DNA of 61,576 nt from Candidatus Fermentithermobacillaceae bacterium (GTDB taxonomy: Bacteria; Bacillota; Sulfobacillia; Fermentithermobacillales; Fermentithermobacillaceae), in assembly GCA_012840345.1 (NCBI GenBank), contig DULO01000050.1, forward strand, positions 1 through 61,576. Direction: 5' to 3'. The position numbers and the translations under genes were made by a program. Of this stretch, positions 24,177-30,895 are shown piece after piece. How positions within the stretch are numbered: the first letter of the stretch is position 1; every line of letters begins with the position of its first letter. The notes under the pieces are model-generated. The model did no database searches, had not been told where the DNA came from, and worked only from the letters and a program-made list of their open reading frames with translations.

Positions 24177-24190
24177 CGTCTAGAAACGTT
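24166..24190. repeat. Perfect 11-bp inverted repeat over a stop codon
   Basis: AACGTTTCTAG (24166-24176) and CTAGAAACGTT (24180-24190) are perfectly inverted around CGT. The left arm ends with the TAG stop codon of the small membrane protein. No T-run follows, so it is not a classical terminator on its own; a second hairpin follows at 24201-24237. Confidence 0.6.
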
Positions 24191-24200
24191 GGTTAGAACG

Positions 24201-24237
24201 GGCGGCCTTTGAGCCGCGGTAAGGCTCCAAGGCCGCC
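24201..24237 (+). terminator. Hairpin upstream of the module-2 operon
   Basis: GGCGGCCTT (24201-24209) pairs with AAGGCCGCC (24229-24237); after one mismatch GAGCC/GGCTC extends the stem around a 7-base loop. It lies between the small membrane protein gene and the second four-gene module. Only a weak T-tract (AATGTTTA) follows. The rest of 24238-24473 is a leader with a possible AT-rich -10 near 24405 but no clear -35. Confidence 0.55.
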
Positions 24238-24473
24238 AATGTTTACCGCGGGAAGGACGCATTTCCCCCAAATTAACTCCTTTTTCGAGCAAGCACCCCT
24301 TTTTCCGCCTTTTACGCGCGGGATCTTCCGTTACCTTGTGAGTTCTTGCGACTTTGGCATTGGTGGCAATATTTGGAGTCATATGGGACAAGGAACAAGT
24401 TATTTGATAATGAAGGAATTATCGCGCGGGCGACGAATCTCTAGTCTCAAGAATCACACAAGGAGGTGAAACA

Positions 24474-25247
24474 ATGAAAATTGCCGCTGGTTATGTCTTT
24501 TCCTTTTGGTTTGAAGCCGTGTTCCTCGCGACTGTGATCGTCATGATTACCAGGGCACGGAAGGGCATGAAGATCCCCGAGATCTACAAGGTGGCTGGAC
24601 TGGACGCCATGGACGAAGCGATCGGTCGCTGCACAGAAATGGGCAGGCCGGTTCACTTCGCTCCAGGTATCGGTGACGTTCAGAACGCTCAGACCTTGGC
24701 CGCGATGTCCATTCTGAGCTACGTCGCTAAGCAGTGCGCCAAGTACGACACTGACCTTATCGACACCAACAGGAACGTTATCGTTTACAACATGTCAGAA
24801 GCCATCGTTAAGCAGGCGTATATTGAGGCCGGCAAACCCGACGCGTTCAAGCCTGAGAACGTGCGGTGGATTTCAAACGACCAGTTTGCTTACGCCACCG
24901 GCGTTACGGGCATTATGTATCGCGAAAAGCCCGCCGCCAACCTGCTTCTCGGTGCCTTCTGGGCGGAGTCCTTGATCTTCGCCGAGGTCGGTGCCGCGGC
25001 TGGTGCTATCCAGATCGCAGGTACTGCCAACACCGCGCAGATCCCCTTCTTTGTGGCAGCGTGCGACTACTGCCTCATCGGTGAGGAGCTTTATGCAGCC
25101 AGTGCCTACCTTAGCAGAGAGCCCGTTCTTCTGGGCAGCTTGGTCGCTCAGGACTGGGGCAAAATGGGCGGTGTCGTCCTGATAGTCCTTGGCACTCTGC
25201 TTGTCAGTGTCGGCAGCCCGTTCCTGAAAGACCTTCTGGCCAAGTAG
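24474..25247 (+). CDS. Module gene A, copy 2: membrane-anchored DUF6754-like protein
   Basis: 257 residues, paralogue of the 11043-11804 product. N-terminal membrane segment (residues 7-25), central domain of about 200 residues, C-terminal membrane segment (VVLIVLGTLLVSVGS). Conserved with copy 1 are GLDAMDEAIGRCTEMGRP, IAGTANTAQIPFFVAACDY, IGEELYAASAYLSREP and a final K-x-x-x-V-V-L-I segment. Copy 2 has an insert-like IGDVQNAQTLAAMSILSYVA where copy 1 has TALEAQGFASMRILDYVA, so the two align closely through the middle. A strong AAGGAGGTG ribosome site precedes ATG 24474. It is the first gene of an operon of four tightly spaced genes. Function unknown. Confidence 0.75.
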   Translation: MKIAAGYVFSFWFEAVFLATVIVMITRARKGMKIPEIYKVAGLDAMDEAIGRCTEMGRPVHFAPGIGDVQNAQTLAAMSILSYVAKQCAKYDTDLIDTNRNVIVYNMSEAIVKQAYIEAGKPDAFKPENVRWISNDQFAYATGVTGIMYREKPAANLLLGAFWAESLIFAEVGAAAGAIQIAGTANTAQIPFFVAACDYCLIGEELYAASAYLSREPVLLGSLVAQDWGKMGGVVLIVLGTLLVSVGSPFLKDLLAK

Positions 25248-25293
25248 GTATCCCATTACAAGATAGCTTATCAACCGAGAGGAGGTGTACCGG

Positions 25294-25935
25294 GTGAAGA
25301 AGGAAGTCCCGCTAGCCATATGCTTCATCGTAGCCTTGATCTACATTGTGTCCAACTACTTCACAGGCGTGGAGTTTTTGGCCACGATGAAGGATCTTCT
25401 CGATAAATGGTATCTCTCAGTTGACGCCATAGTAGTGGCCATCGGTATGGTCAACCTGGCGCAGATCCACGGGCGGCGCGTGGCGAACAAGAGAGAGGGC
25501 TGGCTTTTCAGCCTCTGGCTCATGCTGTGCATGTTCGGGATGTTCTTTGTGAGCATCTTCTGGTTCAAGGGCACCACCCACGTGGGCTGGAACTTCATGT
25601 ACAAGATGATCATCTCGCCGATGAACGCTACCGTATATTCAACGCTGGTGTTCTATATCGGTTCCGCAGCTTACAGGTCCTTTAGGATCCGCAGTATGGA
25701 AGCCGGCATACTTCTGGTCGTCGCGTTCATCATGATGCTGGGCCGAGTTCCTCTTGGAGCCATGCTTTTGGGCGGCAACCAGGCTTTTGCCACCGCGGCG
25801 GACTGGCTGCTCAGGGTGCCTAACTCCGCCGGCATGAGAGGAATTCAGATCGGCGCCGCTCTGGGTGGTATCGCCACAGCGCTGCGCATCATGCTCGGAA
25901 TTGAACGCGGGTACCTTGGCGGTACAGGAGAATAA
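25294..25935 (+). CDS. Module gene B, copy 2: multispanning membrane protein of unknown function
   Basis: 213 residues with about six hydrophobic segments, paralogue of the 10408-11031 product. Shared features are GMVNLAQIHGRR, the central YSTLVFYIGSAAYRSFRIR and the C-terminal IMLGIERGYLGG. The best start is GTG 25294, eight bases after AGGAGG; a GTG three codons upstream overlaps that ribosome site. It follows gene A by 46 bases and precedes gene C by 29. No family is recognised. The same charged loop motifs in both copies suggest that it contacts the other subunits on the cytoplasmic side. Confidence 0.75.
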   Translation: MKKEVPLAICFIVALIYIVSNYFTGVEFLATMKDLLDKWYLSVDAIVVAIGMVNLAQIHGRRVANKREGWLFSLWLMLCMFGMFFVSIFWFKGTTHVGWNFMYKMIISPMNATVYSTLVFYIGSAAYRSFRIRSMEAGILLVVAFIMMLGRVPLGAMLLGGNQAFATAADWLLRVPNSAGMRGIQIGAALGGIATALRIMLGIERGYLGGTGE

Positions 25936-25964
25936 CATTCCAAGACAAAAGGAGGTGAACAACC

Positions 25965-26789
25965 GTGTGGGAAAAAATAGCTAACGTTGACAGACGAGTT
26001 ATCTACGCTTTGATGATACTCGTTATCGCGCTGGCTCTGCTGAACCCGATTGGCATGGCTATCGTACCTTCGCAAGCCACCATCGACGCTTACAATTATA
26101 TCGAAGCCATGCCTAACGGCAGCATCGTTTGGCTGGGCATGGAGTTCTCGTCCGGCGGTGTTACCGAACTGATTCCTGCCGCTCAAGCCATAATCAGGCA
26201 GGGGTTCAAGAAGGATTTCAAGTTCGTGTGCGCCGGAATGTGGCAACAGGCCGGAGACATGGCTGAGATGGCCTTCAGCATAGTGGAAAAGGAGTTTCCA
26301 GATAAGCAGTACGGAGTGGACTGGGTAAACATCGGATACAAGCCTGGTGGCGAAGTGTTGCTGCCCGCCTTGATCAACGATGTGAATGAGGCTGCCAAAG
26401 GAATTGACCATAGGCAGAACCAACTTAGCTCTCTCCCGCTCATGTCCCAGTTCAAGACCATTAAGGATGCCGACCTGATCATCATCTTCTGCACCGGTAC
26501 TCCCGGTGAGCAGCAGTATATCAAGCACGTTACGGGTCCCCTCAATATCCCGCTTATAGAGTCGGCCATTTCGGTTAGTGTTCCCGGCATCATGCCGTTC
26601 GTCCAGTCGGGTCAGATCAAGGCCTTGATCGCGGGCATGAAGGGTGCCGCCGAATACGAAGCGCTGGTTGGTGTCCCTGGCCCTGCTATGGCGGGTATGG
26701 ACGCTCAGTCCTTCTCTCACGGTTTGATTTTGTTGTTCATGATCTTGGGGAACATTGGCTACTACGCTACCCGGAATAAGAAGGGCTAG
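25965..26789 (+). CDS. Module gene C, copy 2: membrane-anchored protein with large extramembrane domain
   Basis: 274 residues, paralogue of the 9572-10408 product. A hydrophobic segment at residues 10-28 and another at the C-terminus (GLILLFMILGNIGYY) flank the soluble domain. Landmarks shared with copy 1 are YNYIEAMPNGSIVWLG, YKPGGEVLLPALINDV, FKTIKDADLIIIFCTG, IKALIAGMKGAAEYEA and GMDAQSFSHG. The start is GTG 25965 after AAAGGAGGTG. The repeated strand-helix pattern (LIIIFCTGTPGEQQYIKHV) looks like a Rossmann-type or periplasmic-binding-type fold, but no ligand motif is recognised. Confidence 0.75.
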   Translation: MWEKIANVDRRVIYALMILVIALALLNPIGMAIVPSQATIDAYNYIEAMPNGSIVWLGMEFSSGGVTELIPAAQAIIRQGFKKDFKFVCAGMWQQAGDMAEMAFSIVEKEFPDKQYGVDWVNIGYKPGGEVLLPALINDVNEAAKGIDHRQNQLSSLPLMSQFKTIKDADLIIIFCTGTPGEQQYIKHVTGPLNIPLIESAISVSVPGIMPFVQSGQIKALIAGMKGAAEYEALVGVPGPAMAGMDAQSFSHGLILLFMILGNIGYYATRNKKG

Positions 26790-26823
26790 CCGGGTTGGCC
26801 CAAATTAGGGAGGTGAAACTGGA

Positions 26824-27465
26824 ATGCCTGAGACCTTAGTGAACGTGGGAACCCATTTGCAGGCCATATTCACGATCCTGTTGATCACGGTCATCTTTAA
26901 AGACAACCCGGCGTACCGCTTCGCGGAACACACCTTCGTAGGTTTGTTCGCCGGGTACACTGTGGCCCTGTCATATTTCCAATATGTCCGGCCCAACGTT
27001 AAGGACCAGTTGATCGGCAAGGGCGAGCTTCACTGGATCGTCCCGATCATTGTCGGTCTCTTGATGTACACGCGGTATATTAAGCCCATCGCTTGGTTGT
27101 CCAGGTACTCGCTGTGCTTCACCCTGGGTATCGGTACCGGCTACGTTCTGTCAAAGGACATGAAGCCGTTCTTCGTGGACCAGGTGAGAGCGACGTTCCT
27201 GCCGCTGTGGGGAACCGGTGACTGGTGGACGACCACTTCCAACTGGATATACGTGGTCGGCACCGTGACGGCGCTGGTATACTTCTTGTTCACGCTACAG
27301 AAGAAGGGTGTGCAGGGAGGCATCTCCAAGATCGGGCGAATCACGATGATGGTCGCCTTTGGAGCGGCGTTCGGCAACACAGTCATGGCCCGTGTGTCGT
27401 TGTTCCTCGGTAGGATGCAGTTCCTCCTCGGGAACTGGCTAAAGCTAATCTCGATTCGCGTATAG
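26824..27465 (+). CDS. Module gene D, copy 2: multispanning membrane protein of unknown function
   Basis: 213 residues, about six transmembrane segments, paralogue of the 8935-9579 product. Conserved blocks are FKDNPAYRFAEHTFVGL, TRYIKPIAWLSRYSLCF, MMVAFGAAFGNTVMARVSLFL and FLLGNWLKLI. ATG 26824 follows GGGAGGTGAAA. A rho-independent terminator lies 50 bases downstream, which closes the operon after the fourth gene. In copy 1 the D gene is instead followed, without a terminator, by the M20 hydrolase gene. Confidence 0.75.
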   Translation: MPETLVNVGTHLQAIFTILLITVIFKDNPAYRFAEHTFVGLFAGYTVALSYFQYVRPNVKDQLIGKGELHWIVPIIVGLLMYTRYIKPIAWLSRYSLCFTLGIGTGYVLSKDMKPFFVDQVRATFLPLWGTGDWWTTTSNWIYVVGTVTALVYFLFTLQKKGVQGGISKIGRITMMVAFGAAFGNTVMARVSLFLGRMQFLLGNWLKLISIRV

Positions 27466-27515
27466 ATTTTCAAGGATTCGTGCGTTACCGCAGATGCCTA
27501 AAGGTGTCTGCTCAG

Positions 27516-27546
27516 AGTGGCGGGCTAGTCTCGCCACTTTTCTTTT
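27516..27546 (+). terminator. Rho-independent terminator after module 2
   Basis: AGTGGCG (27516-27522) pairs with CGCCACT (27532-27538) and is followed by TTTCTTTT. It lies 50 bases after the D2 stop codon and upstream of the aldolase gene. Confidence 0.85.
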
Positions 27547-27613
27547 GCTGCAGGACAGGGAGGGTACATGGCGAAATCATATAGACGGTACTCACGGGAA
27601 AGGAGAGACCGCC

Positions 27614-28501
27614 GTGTTTAGAGGCATATTCGCCCCGATTCCCACGCCGTTCGTTGACGAGGAAATCGCCTACGACAAGTTGGAAGAGAACGTCGCCAAA
27701 TGGGGCAAGACACGCCTGGCGGGCCTAGTGGTTTTTGGGTCAAACGGTGAGGCTCCTTACATCGACGAAGATGAAAAGGTCGAGGTTTGGAGCTTTGTCC
27801 GTAAGTGCCTGCCCAAAGACAAGGTCATGATTGCCGGCGCGGGAATGGAAAGCACCAGGGCGACTATTCGCTTGGTGAGGAAAGCGGCTCAAGCCGGCGC
27901 GGACGCGGCCTTAGTGTTGAACCCAAGCTTTTTCAAGGCCAACATGAAGGATGCCGCTCTGGAAACCTACTACAAAGACGTTGCCGATGCGTCTCCGATC
28001 CCCATTCTCGTCTACAACATGCCAGGAAACACAGCCCTCAACATTTCAAGTTCCCTCGTGGTCCGCTTATCCCAGCACCCCAACATCGTGGGGGTCAAGG
28101 ATTCCAGCGGCAACATAGTGCAGATCTCCGAGATTTTACGAGGGGTCCCCGACGACTTCTCCGTGTTTGCCGGTTCGGCCAGTTTCCTCTTGCCTTCGGT
28201 GATAATGGGAGCCGTGGGCGGCACTCTGGCGACCGCCAACGTAGTACCGGACCTCTGCGTGGAGCTCCTCGAACTGGCGACCCAAGGAAGAATACAGGAA
28301 GCCCAGAAGCTGCAGAAATCCCTCCTGGCTTTGAACGCCGCGGTGACGTCCAGATTCGGTGTGGCCGGCTTAAAGGCGGCCCTGGATATGATCGGCTACT
28401 ACGGAGGTCCTCCGAGGCGTCCAATGCTTCCCGCGGGAGAACCGGAAAAGGCGGAAATACGTAGGATCCTCACTGAATTGGGCTTGCCGCTTGTGGAATA
28501 G
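27614..28501 (+). CDS. DapA-superfamily aldolase, closest in motifs to 4-hydroxy-2-oxoglutarate aldolase
   Basis: 295 residues of the class I aldolase family that includes dihydrodipicolinate synthase. The Schiff-base lysine lies in GVKDSSGN and the catalytic Tyr in PILVYNMPGNT. The substrate loop reads GSNGEAPY; DapA usually has GTTGE, while 4-hydroxy-2-oxoglutarate aldolase (HOGA) has GSNGE. The start is GTG 27614, eight bases after AAAGGAGAG; the open frame upstream runs through the terminator at 27516-27546 and is not coding. It is followed by a homoserine-dehydrogenase-like gene (28 bases) and a class V aminotransferase. HOGA yields pyruvate and glyoxylate, a natural substrate for the third gene. 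The role as true DapA is less likely but not excluded. Confidence 0.82.
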   Translation: MFRGIFAPIPTPFVDEEIAYDKLEENVAKWGKTRLAGLVVFGSNGEAPYIDEDEKVEVWSFVRKCLPKDKVMIAGAGMESTRATIRLVRKAAQAGADAALVLNPSFFKANMKDAALETYYKDVADASPIPILVYNMPGNTALNISSSLVVRLSQHPNIVGVKDSSGNIVQISEILRGVPDDFSVFAGSASFLLPSVIMGAVGGTLATANVVPDLCVELLELATQGRIQEAQKLQKSLLALNAAVTSRFGVAGLKAALDMIGYYGGPPRRPMLPAGEPEKAEIRRILTELGLPLVE

Positions 28502-28529
28502 GGCTTGGGTTTCAGAGGGGGGCGTACAT

Positions 28530-29678
28530 ATGGAAGTGCAGGTGATCCTTAACGGTCCCGGGCGGGTAGGCATGAACTTTGCCCGCCTTCTGCTTGACAA
28601 AGCGGATTACCTGAGGGACCGTACCGGCTGTTCGCCTGTGCTTAGGGCGGTGGTGAGCAGTAAAGGAACCCTTTACTCCAAGACCGGGCTCACTTTACCT
28701 CAAGTTCTGCGGTGGAGAGAGAGCCCGGCTTCAGGCACAGCCCATAACGGGACAGGGCTCAGGAATGACGACTGCGAGTACTTACCCTCCGAATCCTACG
28801 AAGAGATCTTGCGAAAGGCGGCATACATAGGCCCCGGCGTTGTAGTCGAAGCTACCCCAACCGACATCCGAAGCGGCCAACCCGGCTTGGACCACCTGAT
28901 AACCGCTATGAACATGGGATTTTCGGCGATTACCTTGGCAAAAGGGCCCCTGGTCGTATCTTACGAGCACCTCGTGTCTCTGGCCACTCAGAAAAACGTG
29001 AGTCTGAAATACAGCGGCGCCGTGGCCGCCGCGCTTCCCACAGTCGACACCGCGCTTTACTCAATGGCGGGTTCAGAAATCGTGGAGATAGAAGGGGTCC
29101 TCAACGGGACTACCAACTACATCCTTAATTCCATGGCTTCAGGGAAGACTTATGGACAGGCTTTAGCGGAAGCCCAGTCCATTGGAGTCGCTGAGTCTAA
29201 CCCAACATTGGACGTGGAAGGTTTCGATTCGGCGGCCAAACTGCTCATCCTGGCTAACACCATCTGGGGGCTCGGGCTCAAGTTGCGGGACGTGGAGAGG
29301 GAAGGTATAACCGGACTGTCAGGAGAGGAAGTGAGGAAAGCGGCGGAAAGCGGCACGCCCATAAGGCTCTTGGCTTCCGCCAAACTGACTGGCGACCAGG
29401 CGGGGAGCGGGAGGTCCGGCTGGGGCACCGGTCTCGCTACTTGTGTCTCAGGTAGCACTGCCCGTGTCAGCCTATCGGTGAAGCCGTGTCCCATCCCTGC
29501 GGGACACCCGTTCCATGCGCTGCCCGGGACATCGAAAGCGGTCAGGTTCTCTTCCAAGGAATTGGGGGACGTGGTTGTTTCGGGAGGCGCCTCCGATGTG
29601 GTTGGGGCAGCCGCATCGGCGCTTAAAGACTTGATCCACATTTTTGAGGAACGGTTTTCACGCCACGCGTGGCCTTAG
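28530..29678 (+). CDS. Homoserine dehydrogenase-like oxidoreductase
   Basis: 382 residues. N-terminal Rossmann fold (VQVILNGPGRVGMNFARLLL; the consensus glycine run is altered to NGPGRVG). The catalytic domain has the diagnostic VLNGTTNYILNSM and NPTLDVEGFDSAAKLLILAN. The usual C-terminal ACT domain of long homoserine dehydrogenases is absent, as in short forms. The dinucleotide motif departs from the common GxGxVG, so cofactor choice cannot be read. ATG 28530 follows GAGGGGGG. It lies in an operon-like group with the HOGA/DapA-like aldolase and a class V aminotransferase, not with threonine biosynthesis genes, so it may use another beta-hydroxy amino or keto acid. Confidence 0.82.
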   Translation: MEVQVILNGPGRVGMNFARLLLDKADYLRDRTGCSPVLRAVVSSKGTLYSKTGLTLPQVLRWRESPASGTAHNGTGLRNDDCEYLPSESYEEILRKAAYIGPGVVVEATPTDIRSGQPGLDHLITAMNMGFSAITLAKGPLVVSYEHLVSLATQKNVSLKYSGAVAAALPTVDTALYSMAGSEIVEIEGVLNGTTNYILNSMASGKTYGQALAEAQSIGVAESNPTLDVEGFDSAAKLLILANTIWGLGLKLRDVEREGITGLSGEEVRKAAESGTPIRLLASAKLTGDQAGSGRSGWGTGLATCVSGSTARVSLSVKPCPIPAGHPFHALPGTSKAVRFSSKELGDVVVSGGASDVVGAAASALKDLIHIFEERFSRHAWP

Positions 29679-29752
29679 CGCCGGACCTGTGGCGTTGGGA
29701 TACCAAGATGCAGGCGCGGCATCCAGTATAGGAAAGGAGACGACCTACGGTT

Positions 29753-30853
29753 ATGAGAAACCCTAAGGCAAAACTTCTACTGGGACCGGGGCCGAGCAAC
29801 TCAGACCCCAGAGTCCTTCGGGCCCTGTCTGAACCGACACTGGGACACCTGGACCCGGACTTTGTGGCAATCATGGACGAAACCACGGAACTCCTGCGTT
29901 ACGTCTTTAACACCAAGAACAAGCTGACTATTCCCATCTCTGGCACCGGTTCCGCGGGCATGGAAACGGCTTTCATGAACATGGTGGAACCGGGCGACAA
30001 GGCGATAGTATGCACTTGCGGCATCTTCGGAGACCGGATGGTCGATGTGGCCGAGCGGGCCGGAGCCGAAGTGGTTAAGGTTGAGAGCCCCTGGGGCGAG
30101 CCTATCGACCCTGAAGACGTCAAGAAGGCCATAAGGAAGAATCCAGGCGCCAAGCTCTTGGCCATCGTTCACGCCGAGACGTCCACAGGCGTGCTTCAAC
30201 CGCTTGATGAGATCGTGGAGTTGGCCCATGAGGCGGGGATGCGTGTCATAGTCGACGCGGTCACCTCCCTGGGCGGCATGGATGTTCCCGTCGACAGGCT
30301 CGAGTTGGACTTTGTCTATTCAGGCACCCAGAAATGTTTGAGTTGCCCCCCCGGACTGGCTCCGGTGACGGTCAATGAGGCCGCCGCGGCTTTTATTAGG
30401 GACCGGAAGTCCAAGTGCAGGAGCTGGTATCTTGATTTGGGGATGATCCAGAGGTACTGGGGATCTGAGCGTTTCTACCACCATACCGCTCCCATCAACA
30501 TGATTTACGCCCTGCACGAAGCCCTCACCATCGTTAAGGAGGAAGGACTCGAGGCCCGGTATAAGCGCCACAAAGAGGCGCAAGCGGCCTTGATTGAGGG
30601 CCTTGCGGACATGGGTCTCAAACCTGTGGTCAACGAACCGTTCAGACTGCCCAGCCTGACCACGGTATGGACTCCGGACGGGATTAACGAGGCAGCGGTG
30701 AGGAAGACACTGTTGGAGGAATACAACATAGAGATAGGCGCCGGGCTCGGAGTGTTCAAGGGCAGGATCTGGAGGATCGGGCTCATGGGCACCAACGCGA
30801 GACGGCACTACGTTGTTCAGCTGTTGGGCGCCCTGAAGGACATCCTCAAGTAG
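29753..30853 (+). CDS. Class V aminotransferase, alanine-glyoxylate/serine-pyruvate type
   Basis: 366 residues. N-terminal LLLGPGPSNSDPRVLRAL, followed by PTLGHLDPDFVAIMDE, is typical for alanine-glyoxylate and serine-pyruvate aminotransferases. The PLP lysine is in YSGTQKCLSCPPG, VDAVTSLGGMDVPVD holds the cofactor Asp, and the ending WRIGLMGTNARRHYVV is the usual C-terminus. ATG 29753 is preceded by GGAAAGGAG at a longer than usual distance (about 13 bases). Glyoxylate from the putative aldolase two genes upstream could be its amino acceptor, giving glycine; this is inference. A convergent terminator follows. Confidence 0.88.
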   Translation: MRNPKAKLLLGPGPSNSDPRVLRALSEPTLGHLDPDFVAIMDETTELLRYVFNTKNKLTIPISGTGSAGMETAFMNMVEPGDKAIVCTCGIFGDRMVDVAERAGAEVVKVESPWGEPIDPEDVKKAIRKNPGAKLLAIVHAETSTGVLQPLDEIVELAHEAGMRVIVDAVTSLGGMDVPVDRLELDFVYSGTQKCLSCPPGLAPVTVNEAAAAFIRDRKSKCRSWYLDLGMIQRYWGSERFYHHTAPINMIYALHEALTIVKEEGLEARYKRHKEAQAALIEGLADMGLKPVVNEPFRLPSLTTVWTPDGINEAAVRKTLLEEYNIEIGAGLGVFKGRIWRIGLMGTNARRHYVVQLLGALKDILK

Positions 30854-30866
30854 ACAGAGCGCTCAT

Positions 30867-30895
30867 GAAGGCGGTGTCAGTTAGGCACCGCCTTC
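30867..30895. terminator. Terminator hairpin between convergent genes
   Basis: GAAGGCGGTG (30867-30876) pairs perfectly with CACCGCCTTC (30886-30895) across 9 bases. The hairpin covers the stop codon of the dinG-like gene on the minus strand, and it follows the aminotransferase stop by 13 bases on the plus strand. Confidence 0.75.

Noticed and set aside
27494-27613. Longer N-terminus for the aldolase gene
   Set aside because: The extra 40 codons run through a clear rho-independent terminator; GTG 27614 has its own ribosome site and matches the family start.
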